A stretch of 64,000 nt of DNA. Origin: Bathynomus jamesi (taxonomy: Eukaryota; Arthropoda; Malacostraca; Isopoda; Cirolanidae). The first letter of the stretch is position 1. Every line of letters begins with the position of its first letter. Made by a program: the position numbers and the translations under genes. A model generated the notes under the pieces. That model was given only the letters and a program-made list of their open reading frames with translations, was not told the DNA's origin and did no database searches. Shown here piece by piece: positions 32,332-43,287 of the stretch. Location: assembly GCA_023014485.1 (NCBI GenBank), contig JAJOZX010009475.1, forward strand, positions 105,641-169,640, given 5' to 3'.

Positions 32332-32552
32332 GTAGCATCCAGCCTAGCTTACTTTCAATAGCTACTGGGCCTTGAGAAGTACGGACAATATTACCAGTGA
32401 TGAAGTCCCAATAATAGTCAGCTCCAATCAAAAGACTAATATCTTCTGTTCCTTCAAACGTATTATTGCCAAATTACTTCCTTTAACTTGCAATTCTTGG
32501 ACACATGCCATATCTAAACAAGTAGTGACTGGAGCACAAAGTTCCTCAATCT

Positions 32553-34200
32553 CTACAGCTTGGACCTTGATAGTGGGACTTTGCGGTAACAACCCCTTAC
32601 CAAAACTTCTACCTTCTTAAATTTGGTTCGGTTTTGAACGGAACCCCCAAACCCAGAAATTCTTAAATTTTCCCTCTTAAGTTCTTTAAACTTCAATTTT
32701 CTGGAAATTCTGGTCTTAATAAAACTACACTGGCTACCACTATCAACAACACTCTTACAGTAGCTTCCCTCATTCCCAATTAATAAGGCTTGCAGTTGTT
32801 TGCAATAATCCCCCTTTACTTTTACTCCCTTGCATAGCAGTGGCATGTGCCACTGATGTCTCTACTTCTGGGGTAGGCCTACTAGGAGTGTTTTCTCACA
32901 CAATAATGGCTGATGCCTACCATGACATTTTTTTGCACAAAATTTTAAACTTACACAAACCTTGCTCTATGACCTTTCAAAAAACATTTAAAACATGCTG
33001 TGGACTTAGTTACCCTGTCCTTTCTCTCCTCAAGGGGTAAAGCCTCAGCCACCTCACATTTATATGACTTGTGGTTGCCTTCGCAAAATATGCATTCCTT
33101 GATTCCCTTTAATTTATTCTCAGAGGATGCATGTAGAGCTGACACTGTACCTGGGCTTCCTTTTTGTGGAAACTTTGGTGCTGTGCCTGCCTTTGTCCCC
33201 TTGTTTACCATCCCACTGTGCAAACTCAACTCCCTCTCGTCTTGCTAATTCTGTGCCTAAAAGACTTAACATCTGCTGAAGGGGAGTACACATGTTCTGC
33301 AGAGTGTCCCCTACTTAATTCAAGCAAAATTGAGCTAGGCAATTTAGACTCCAGTGTAGGAACCAACATTATACCATACCTTTCCATTCCTACACCCAAG
33401 TTGTCCAGGGACCTAGTTCTAATTTCAAATTCATCATATAACTGCCGTAACTCCTTGACACTATTAGGATTATTAACCAGGAGGTATAGCTAAAAGTGCA
33501 CGGAGGTGGTTTAATTAAGATCTCTGGCTTACCAAACCCGTTTTCTTTAATATATCCCAAGCCACATTATAATTAGCCTCTGTTAATGCTAATCCTGATA
33601 GTCAGCTTTGCTGCCTCCCCTTCCAAGAGGGACGCAATAATTAAACTTCTCCACTGCACTTAACACTTGACTAGAATGAACTGCTGATTGAAAACTGTCT
33701 GCCCATCCTTGCCATTCCTGAATACTCCCAGAAAATGTTTTGAGTCAAGCCTCGGTAATTGAACTACAGATCTGTTAACTTAACTTCACAAACATCATTT
33801 GTTGAGTGTTGTGTTTCATTATTAGACCTGGTCTCTAACTGTACTGAGCTGCTAAACTCTTTTGCTCGGAGGCCTACTTTAATTATATCATCAATAATCT
33901 CTCAAAGTAAATTATGTTATTTTCTATTTCATCCTCTTCTATAAGAGCCTAAATTTTAACATTTACCCACTTAGAGCAACCTTTTTAGTTTCTAATATGG
34001 AAAACTGCGCAGTCACTAAGCGTAAATCCTCTTGCTCTATGGCAGAATATATAGTGGCAATGACCTTTGTAATTAGACCTTTGTAGGCGTCTTCCTTTTT
34101 ATAAATTTGTTCAATTCAGATGCACTCATCTTCAATGCAAACAACAATTGGGTTCAATACCAAATGAGCTGAATTGGCAGAAATACTTAACCAAACTGAT
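32553..34200 (-). pseudogene. BEL gag and protease region
   Basis: Retropepsin-like VVDSGSQCSFI with a downstream ISGFGG flap-like segment lies at 32750-32640. Upstream are gag zinc knuckles (CIFCEGNHKSYKC and CFKCFLKGHRAR) near 33110-32950. The N-terminal gag between about 33240 and 34150 is fragmented. Confidence 0.75.
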
Positions 34201-34321
34201 CAAACGCAAATTTTTACTTTCAAATAACTGAATTGCTAGGTGGGGTACTAACCAACACCAGTATGGAATACCAAATTTTCCACCCAAGTAACTGGCGCAC
34301 TGGTCTGCAACCTTCGCCTAC

Positions 34322-34887
34322 GAATAATAAACCAAATTAACCATACTGGTAAATGTAGGCCAAAAACAACGACAGACAAGTGGCCAAGTTTCGCAATTGG
34401 GCAACTAAACTTTCTACCCTGGGACCTTAATTCAATAATAACCCAAAATTAACCAAACCGGTAAAATGTAGGCCAAAACAACGACAGACGACTGGCCAAG
34501 TTTCGCAATTGGGCAACCAAACTTTCTACCCTGGGACCTTAATTCAATAATAACCCAAAATTAACCAAACCGGTAAAATGTAGGCCAAAACGACGACAGA
34601 CGACTGGCCAAGTTTAGCAATTGGGCGACCAAACTTTCTACCCTGGGACCTTAATTCAATAATAACCCAAAATTAACCAAACCGGTAAAATGTAGGCCAA
34701 AACGACGACAGACGACTGGCCAAGTTTAGCAATTGGGCAACCAAACTTTCTACCCTGGGACCTTAATTCAATAATAACCCAAAATTAACCAAACCGGTAA
34801 AATGTAGGCCAAAACGACGACAGACGACTGGCCAAGTTTAGCAATTGGGCGACCAAACTTTTTACCCTGGGACCTTAATTCAATAAT
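34322..34887. repeat. 112 bp tandem repeats in the BEL leader
   Basis: About five units of 112 bp; TGGCCAAGTTT begins at 34381, 34493, 34605, 34717 and 34829. Units are almost identical (for example CAACGACAGACGAC versus CGACGACAGACGAC). They lie between the primer-binding site and gag, that is in the 5' untranslated leader of the retrotransposon. Confidence 0.92.
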
Positions 34888-34974
34888 ACTCAACCCGTCT
34901 TGGCCTAACTTGGGCTACAATTTGCACAATCAGAACTTTGCCGAAAAATAGTCATTGACTCAGTCTTGGGGTAG

Positions 34975-34994
34975 AATCCGGTTCTGAAGGACCA
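34975..34994 (-). promoter_or_regulatory. Primer-binding site of the BEL element
   Basis: Directly next to the 5' LTR, the + strand reads AATCCGGTTCTGAAGGACCA, which looks like the 3' end of a tRNA (T-arm GGTTC, acceptor, CCA). The - strand is therefore complementary to a tRNA primer. The tRNA identity was not determined. Confidence 0.75.
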
Positions 34995-35588
34995 TGTTAT
35001 TTTATTTATTTGTTGGGTTCAAAATCCCAGCTGAGCCGTGAACGGCCAATTCTAAAGGGCCATTTCTACCTACAGCCCAAGTTAGGCTAAAATTAAAACT
35101 TACGGATTTGAGATCCTATTAGGTCCTACCTCAGGGTTGCTGACTCGATGCGGGCCTACCTTAGACCTTAGTTACATGAATTTAATATAAACAAAAGGGG
35201 TACTATTTATGGTCTTCTTTCTCAACCTTGCAACAACAACGCAACCTGGACTATTGCACGATGCAACAATCTTGTATCTAAACAACCAAACTGAATTGCA
35301 AGAGAGCTCTCTAACAGACCACACCCTGTACGTACGACATCACACAAACGAGTAGAAAGAACGCGCAGCGCCCCAAAATGATGCCAACAGTGTGACCAAA
35401 CAATGATGCCACAAGAGCTCAAAAATGCTAGCTCTAAATTAAGTTAATTTTTCACTAACCTTACAATTATGAGATGGATATATATACACACCTTAACTTA
35501 ATATATACAAGCAATGCTGCATCAATCAGCTTAGTCATCATATCGCCTTGGGACAACAATGGTTCTTCCTCTTCTAGATTTTCTAACA
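34995..35588 (-). repeat. BEL 5' LTR
   Basis: 594 bp copy matching 28201-28794 apart from about seven small differences (for example GCCAAATTCT versus GCCAATTCT, and one CA more in the ATATACACACC stretch). Followed by target duplication CTCTA. Confidence 0.92.
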
Positions 35589-35593
35589 CTCTA

Positions 35594-36679
35594 TGAGCAA
35601 ATTGAGTTATCGCTCTAAGTTTTCATCACAATATTCATATTTAAAACAGGGATGATAGATCACTTCAAGGGTTAGGGAGGGGGAGCAAAAAAATTCTGGA
35701 GGGGCACTGCCCTTCGATGCCCCCATCCCCCCATGGGGGTTAATAATATATTTGGTTGTCACAAGAAAGTTATTCCCCCCCACCGTGTTTTTACAGTAGA
35801 TGTTCGCCGTATTTATTCATTGTTTTGTATCAATATTTAAGTTTGTGTAACGAATGAACATTGGATTTTGAGATGAACTGCCTTGAATTTATTTAGATCT
35901 AAATTGAAATAAATCGTAAATTCAATGAGAGATTTAACCGATGCCAATGACAACTACTGACATTGAGAATGGGGTTAGTAAACCATTAAAATTTGGTATA
36001 AACATTCTCCATTGTTATTGAATTAATATGAAAATCTGCATTTCGTAGTCATTCTACTACTCAACCATTCCTACTGTTATTACATTACTCAATAGATGGC
36101 GCAGCCTTATAGAAACCCTTTGCAGTTTTACACCATCGTTAATTCATACAACTTTAGTAACACTCATATTTTTATGTATTTTAGGATGATTAGCATTATC
36201 AGGTATGTGTATCTTTTACTCTATTTACTGTTATACAGTCTTTACATAAAATGTATTATCAATGCAAAACATTTTCCATTCATTAAATGATTAAGTGACT
36301 CCACAGAAAGGAATTATTGATGATTGGTTTTTGTTTTCTAAGCTGTCATACGGATTTTTTGCGTATACCACGCCAAAAGTAATTTTATTTTTATTCACGA
36401 GTATTATTTAAGGTTTCATAAGTTCCATTCTTTCGTAATGAAAAGGGATTGATTATGGGTGAATTCAAATGGATGTTTATTACAGTAAACGAAAAAAATT
36501 AAGCTTATGGCATAGACTCTACAGCATTTAATTTACTTAAAATATTTATAACCAAATCATTTCTTCGAATATTGATGGGGGGTTATGTTGTGTACGTTAA
36601 TGTACTCAATTGAGAGACCGTTAGCCATGAAACAGATTTATGCCCGTTACTTTGCGGTCATCTCAGCATCTGTACCTAT
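35594..36679. other. Unassigned intergenic sequence
   Basis: No gene recognised. A CCCCC-rich stretch near 35700-35790 (GCCCCCATCCCCCCATGGGGG) resembles MITE debris. Confidence 0.35.
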
Positions 36680-37287
36680 TGTTATTTTATTTATTTGTCG
36701 GGTTCGAAATCCCAGCTGAGCCGTGAACGGCCAAATTCTAAAGGGCAAGTTCTACCTAAAGCCCAAGTTAAGCTAAATTAAAACTTACGGATTTGAGATC
36801 CTATTAGGTCCTACCTCAGGGTAACCTCAGGGTTGCTGACTCGATGCGGGCCTACCTTAGACCTTAAATTACATGAACTTAAAAGGTAAACAAAAGGGTA
36901 CTATTTGTGGTCTTCTTTCTGAACCTTGCAACAACAACGCAACCTGGACTATTGCACGATGCAACAATCATGTATCTAAACAACCAAACTGAATTGCAAG
37001 AGAGCTCTCTATCAAACCACACCTTTACGTACGACCTTCCACAAACGAGTAGAAAAGACGCGCAGCGTCTCAAAATGATGCCAACAGTGTGACCAAACAA
37101 TGATGCCACAAGAGCTCAAAAATGCTAGCTCTAAATTAATTTAATTTTTCACTAACCTTACAATTATGAGATGGATATATATACACACCTTAACTTAATA
37201 TATATACAAGCAATGCTGCATCAATCAGCTTAGTCATCGTATCGCCTTGGGACAACAATGGTTCTTCCTCTTCTAGATTTTCTAACA
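36680..37287 (-). mobile_element. Solo LTR of the same BEL family
   Basis: Begins TGTTATTTTATTT and ends TCTAACA as in the full element. The target duplication CCTAT is at 36675-36679 and 37288-37292, so it is an independent insertion reduced by LTR-LTR recombination. At 608 bp it is more diverged, including a short duplicated CCTCAGGGT. Confidence 0.92.
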
Positions 37288-37292
37288 CCTAT

Positions 37293-40200
37293 CTGGAATG
37301 TTTGTCGATTGTCGGGGAACACGCTACTATTTAGGAAATTAGGCCTATTACTTGACTTTCACCTCCTTGCTAATAACTAGGGTTATATGACAGATGTAAC
37401 TTTTTTTTTGTCTGTGTAGCATCTAGATTCAGTGAATAAGACTCAAACACCTTAATCACCAATACTAGAATACACCGAATATCACTAAACTTGAATACAA
37501 AACTTTCCAGTAATTTCATGCAATTTGCCGCTAGGCTACCTTGGCGAGTAGGAAACAAGAAGGAAAAGGTTTTTCTTCTAAATTCAGAATTAACTCATTA
37601 CAAATTTTCAAAGAAAGGAGAGAAAAGCGTAGTAACCTACCGAAATACCTCCTTACTGATGTAAACTATCCTAGCCTAGAGTGCAGGCCTTTACCTCATG
37701 TTAGTTGAAGTTGGGGCCTGAATCCTTCCTTACCTTGTTGCTGCATAACTCAGAACGAGTTGAATGATAAACCAAATTCATCAAAGTTAAACCTGAGCTA
37801 CCACTTACAGATTACAATATAAAATTTATAAATTAACCTGATCACACGAAATACTATCTATAACTTCGCCTACAAGCTCCAAATAAAAGCCTAATTGGCT
37901 CAGCATAAATTCGTCTGCCTCTGGTGAAGCTAATAGGAGCGTAAAATTCAAAGTACTGTAGTTGCTGTAGTTCAGATAATTAAACCAATTAACCAACCAA
38001 CCACTGGCTAGCTTGTTAAAACATTTATATAAATTTACTTAAAACCCGAAATAACGCCTGTCTGTGATTGAAATTACTATAGTTTCCGACATTTTCAGTA
38101 TTCATAACCAATAATATTTCACACGTATTAACGTAGTAAATGTTATTCATTTATTATAAGTATATCTGCGTGTATATATATTAAATGCAACATTTTTTTT
38201 TATTTCTTTAAATGCAGATAAATTAAAGAATTTCTCAGTTTTTAAGTGATATTTTTAAAAAAATGAAAATCATTTTAAAAATTAATTAATTTATGAAATT
38301 GTTCTTTATTTTTTTAAATGTTCACTTACATTCTGCTGTCATGTTTTAGTGAATTGCTTGGCTTTATTCACCACCCTACGAACATTGTCCTGAGGAGTCT
38401 AGTAGACTCTTGCTAGATTTAAGTAGACAGGAAATAATGTGGTAAAGCTAAAAAGAATGAAAAATATAATTTACTTTTACATTAAAAGAACCATTTGCTG
38501 TAGTTATTAATACAAAAATATGGAAATGGCTCAACTAGATTTTGAAAATGGCGTAAGACGCAAGTATGCCTTCTGTCATTAGTTTGTCTAGTTTCTCGAT
38601 TCTTTCTAATGAATAAACTAGACTTCACAAGACCTCCATAAAAGTTTTTTACAATAGCTCCAACCATCCTCATTTTACGCGACATTTAGGGTCGATTCAC
38701 AATTAAAGCACTCGAGGGTGGGAAAAATCTGATAGATGTCTTGTGAAAGTTAAAAATGCGTATCTTAAATCCCTGTGACGTGACTGATTTCGCAAACAAC
38801 GAATTATTCTCGATTGTATATATATATATATATAATAAAATTACTGCATTTAATATATTTGCAAATATACTTATATATTAAAAGGTGAAGGTAACATCCA
38901 AGAAGCTCACTACGTAGGTGTGCGCGCGCCCCATGGGCCACCTTTAGCCCGAACAGTAACAGGTAAGTGGCCAACTCAACCCAACCCAGGAGCCAGCAGG
39001 CAGGAGCGAACTAGAGCCTCACCGCTCAGTCTGCCACCGTTAATCACCGAACTACATACACGGTACCCAAAACGAACATTTGCTAAACTGATACATGCGA
39101 AATATTATTGGCATATTTAATCGAAAGTATCAGTAAAACTGAAAATTTGAGCTAAAATAACTTCAGTGCTTACGTGAATTTCTATATTTAATTCAGAAGC
39201 TCGGTAATTTCACGGATGACTCAAAATAATAGTAGTACACAATCTTTAGTCGATAGTCATCCACATTCGAATAACTTTATGTAATATGTTTACTAAGAGC
39301 AAATAATTCCGATGAAACAACTATTTAAGGAGATTGTAGACACTAATCGACCAAGTACGTACTCTAGGAGGGAAATTAGGCAGGAGATAAGGAGTGCGGG
39401 AACTCCCGTTTCTTCTGTCACTGTCCTCTTTAGCTAATCTTTTTCCGTGTCTCATCTACCGTGAGCAGTCTAGCATGCTCTCAAACACACACTTTTCTCT
39501 TTCTTCACCACACACACACAAAATTTATAAAAATTTATAAAAAATAAAATGGCATCGTAAGCCTCAGAAACCATGATTTTGGCTCTCGCTCTTATAAAAA
39601 GGGGGGCATTTTTGCGGGCGCACGCCCTTGTATGACCCACGCAAAATATATGCAATTAACTCGACTGGTGATTTTTTTCAACGCATCAACTAAAGTTTGT
39701 GTTCATAGTCGAAAAAAAAAAAACAGCTATTATTTTCACAGAGACTAGGTTACGCAAGGTTAGTTGGTCATTTTAGATTGGTTAGTTATTCTCCACGTGA
39801 CCAATTTCGGCCAATCACGATCTTTGTAACAAATTTTGACTCAAAACCACTGGTTTCTGTGAAACGCAATATTTGCCAAAGGTTAAATGAAACAATTACT
39901 ACTAAATATTAGTAAGGAGAAAGCTAACCTATCAGCCAAATACTTGCTACTTTTACAAGACCAAATTTTAACAAATACACCGAGGGTGCGTAATATATAT
40001 ACATACCAACAAAGAATGATCCCACGATAAAACCTGAAGGGCTAATATTGTCAGCAATATTAACATTTTAAGAATTTCACTATAATATCACGGGAAATTA
40101 TATAGCGATCTTATTTAACTTAAAATGAGTTAAAGAATCTACGGAGAGAAGCTAAAAAATCAATTTTATATTTGAATCAAATTAAGTGTTACGAATGCTG

Positions 40201-40459
40201 AAGTTCAGAAATTTATGCTATGAAGGCTGGAGCTGAACTAATTGATTTGAATCCGCAAAGGTTTGTTTTCCTCTGGCATCTGGTAATAGCAAAAATAAAG
40301 GCTAAATACCAGATTCCGGACAATGAATTTTACACCTTAGCTAAGTTATTCAATATTAAATTAGATCAGGTTAGTTACGTTAGATTAAGGTAATTATTTA
40401 CAGATTTCACCAACAAAGTATCTTCAGTTAATTCTTTTGACAAATCTAACAAAGAATTT
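37293..40459. other. Gene-poor AT-rich region
   Basis: No host exon seen. Short TA repeat at 38816-38833, and GT/CA-rich tracts near 39490-39520. Open frames here lack recognisable motifs or splice context. Confidence 0.4.
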
Positions 40460-40749
40460 GGCGGACCTCAGTTTTAGGGTCTCCCCATCTATTGCATTAA
40501 TAAGAAAATAATAGTAAACAATGTAAAACTTATTTCAATTACGTTAGGTTTAGTAGTGATATTTTCGTTAGGTTAGGTTTAGTTTTACATTTTATTTGGT
40601 TAGGTTAGATTTAGTTGTGATATTTCCATTAAAACTAACCAAAATATTACGACTTAACCTAACCAATCGTTAATATATATACATAAAATGTTTTGTTACA
40701 TTTTCCTTATTAATGCAATAGATAAAGGGCCCTAAAACTGAGGTCCGCC
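40460..40749. mobile_element. MITE, 290 bp, hAT-like flank
   Basis: Inverted ends GGCGGACCTCAGTTTTAGGG, continuing for about 45 bp to TCTATTGCATTAATAAG. The flanking 8-mers AAGAATTT and TAGAATTT agree at 7 of 8. The centre contains GTTAGGTTAGGTTTAG-type strings in both orientations. Confidence 0.8.
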
Positions 40750-43047
40750 TAGAATTTTAATCGAAATTATCGTTTGGTAGTTGAGCACTTTGGTACTAGA
40801 AGTACCAAAACTTCCATAGCTTTCATAGTTGGAATGATCCGTTTTCCGGAGATTACAATCACAATGTTCATAGGTAATGAAGCAAATAAATGAGAAAATA
40901 ATAGTAAAAATTTATTCTACAATTTGAATTTGTGATTCAAACATAAAAATATAATACAAGGCATTTTTCTTTCATATCTCGTAATAGCTTTGGTGAAATT
41001 TATTTTTTTATATATATTTACAAAGTTTTTTATATACTTTTATTTATAATAAGTCATGATAATGATAATAATAATAATGATAATGTCAACAATTTTTATA
41101 TCTCAAAAAATGACACCAAAGTTATTTTTTATTGTATTCTTTAAAAATACATTAAAGCTATTTTTCCCCAGGAGAAATATACCAATAAGAAAATTATATT
41201 TTCTATACATTTTTCATAATTATTAACAATTCCCTGGTTTAATTATTGTAAATTCCCCCATTGTGCAATTTTAACTTTGATGATACTGAATCCATATATA
41301 TATATATATATATAATGAAATTAATACTAATGAGAAATTTATATTAATCCCTTGGGGACTAATGGTACTTATCATTTGAGCTCACATTATCAGCTAATAA
41401 AGCTTACCCATAAATCAGTCCACGCTGAATTTTTTCAAAGGTTAATCATCATAAGTTACGTTTAATAAACTTCAAATAATTTGAAACTTTTAAAATTATC
41501 TTAATTTCGTCTATTTTAAATGAAGTATTTTTTTTTCCCTGATTTTGCGCTTAAACGATAGTTTATTCTTTGCCAATTCTGTCGTTTACGTATGAACGAA
41601 CGGATAATATATAGCTTAAGCTTCGTTCTATTAATTTTTAATTAAATATCATCATCAATGGTATTGTTTAGTCCTTCTGTAAAAATAAATTAAGAAAGGA
41701 ATGCAAATATAAATAGAGAGAATAATCTTACAAACAATATAAGTAGCCGTTAAATGAGTTCCAAGATTTGAGATGGGCAAGTATAGAGGGCAAGCCAAAA
41801 TAAGCATTTTGGCAACAGAAACATTTAAATATATTAAAAAAAAAAAAGTTATCAGATCATTGATAAATAAGTTTTGTTTCTCATTTTTGTTAAAAAGTAC
41901 GATCATTCAGTTGCCTTTACAAAACAATTAAAAAATAAAAAAATTTAATCTTTTAATTTTTTTTAATATATATTTACAATACATACAAAAACTTTTACGC
42001 AATTTTTCTTTTTTATATAAATGAAATAAATTATCCTAAAATAAAATTACAAAAAAAAATTAACAAGGGCAAGATAATAACGAAAGGAGAGAAAAATTTT
42101 TAGTTACAAAGATGTATAAAATTTGTGTATTTCGCCTTTTCATTAATATTCATTCAGAGCTAACGCGTTACTCCAATTTATCTTAAGAAATACTAGCGTA
42201 CCAGGTACTTTTCGAGGGGACATAAAATATACATTGTACTTTGCGGGCTATAGAGGCACAGGAGCTGTTATTAATCATTATGTACAAACATTATAATAAT
42301 ATTGGCTTCTTCGTAGTGATTTATAAGAAATTAATTTTTTTTTATTTTGTTTCAAAGTTACGCACACACTCATTTTTCATTTTCTTTTGCGAGTTTACCT
42401 TAAGATTTTATGTTCATTTTCACTATCTTTGTACTGTTTTTATTTAATATTTCATAATCTTTCCTTCACACACGTTTAGAAATAAGATGCATCGAAAAAC
42501 ATTGCAAAACTTTTTTTTTTTATTTATAGCTTTTATAAACTTAATTCCAGCTGGTCCCACTTGGATTATTTAAGATGCTCTTTTAAGCTTTATTAAACAT
42601 ACTTGGATTAAAAAAAAAAATTAAAAATGCACATTTGATTTCAGCACTTGAGGATGTCAACACTTTAAAACACTTAACTCCTTTGATTGTAAGCTAGCTA
42701 GTGAATGTATCGGTTCACTTACATATCTCAATAATGATCCGCAACTTGCATAGTGATATTGATAATAAACAAAAGATAATAATGATGATGATGATGATGA
42801 TGATAATGATGATGATGATAATAATAATAATGATGTAGTAACAAAAGAAACGATAAATCACAAGTATTCTTCACCATAATTTTGACACACCACCAAAAAA
42901 TAGTCTTTTTTTGAGTGATTCACTAAGTTGAAAAACTGGGGTGGGATGATGGGTGCATGCGTGTCCCCTTCGCGATAGGATATAAAAAAATTAATATTAA
43001 TAATAACCAGTTACAAAATGGTGGTTTGCTCATTGCAAACGGTACTG
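40750..43047. other. AT-rich region, includes probable SIN3 3' UTR
   Basis: Non-coding. It lies directly downstream (- strand) of the SIN3 stop codon, so its right part is probably 3' untranslated. Several AATAAA signals exist on the - strand and none is decisive. Repeats: ATAATG units near 41045-41085, a TA tract at 41294-41314, GAT trinucleotides at 42778-42833. Confidence 0.4.
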
Positions 43048-43287
43048 TTAGGAACTAACGTTGTCTCGTGGTAGTTCGCATTCATATTTATTAAAAGGCA
43101 AATAGGGGGGATGGTGAGGTCTCTCTATTCTTTTAACTTTCGTTTTATTCGCTCTTAGACCTTCAATTTCACCCATAAACCAATTGCCCGTCTTGGCTGC
43201 TTCCGTCTCGCTTACGTTCTGCTTGCTCCATTTCTCCAACCACGAGTTGAAGCCTCTTCTCATTCGTTTGCTTACAGCTTCGTGGCT
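43048..43287 (-). CDS. Sin3A: SIN3 terminal exon
   Basis: 79 codons plus stop, [20 protein letters not shown] to PRDNVSS. The acceptor is CATCCCTCAG. Matches the last conserved block (SHERVSKR, W..KW, W.MGE, INKY) of SIN3A. Confidence 0.92.
   Translation of the reverse strand, partial: SHEAVSKRMRRGFNSWLEKWSKQNVSETEAAKTGNWFMGEIEGLRANKTKVKRIERPHHPPYLPFNKYECELPRDNVSS

Larger units (their letters stand above)
28201..35588 (-). mobile_element. BEL/Pao-type LTR retrotransposon, 7388 bp
   Basis: Complete structure on the - strand: 5' LTR 34995-35588, 3' LTR 28201-28794 (both 594 bp, TG...CA on both strands) and the 5 bp target duplication CTCTA at 28196-28200 and 35589-35593. The internal order gag, protease, reverse transcriptase, RNase H, integrase, with the Pao-type YVDD box, a retropepsin DSG and an HHCC integrase, fits BEL/Pao. 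No envelope-like frame is seen. The LTRs differ at only about seven sites, so the insertion is recent, yet the coding region is broken by several single-base shifts. Not functional as it stands. Confidence 0.92.

Noticed and set aside
34322..34887. Regular repeats resembling a CRISPR array
   Set aside because: The units are contiguous 112 bp tandem copies without unique spacers, inside an LTR retrotransposon leader.
38920..39120. 66-residue frame rich in Pro/Arg
   Set aside because: No homology recognised, no conserved motif, and the surroundings are non-coding.
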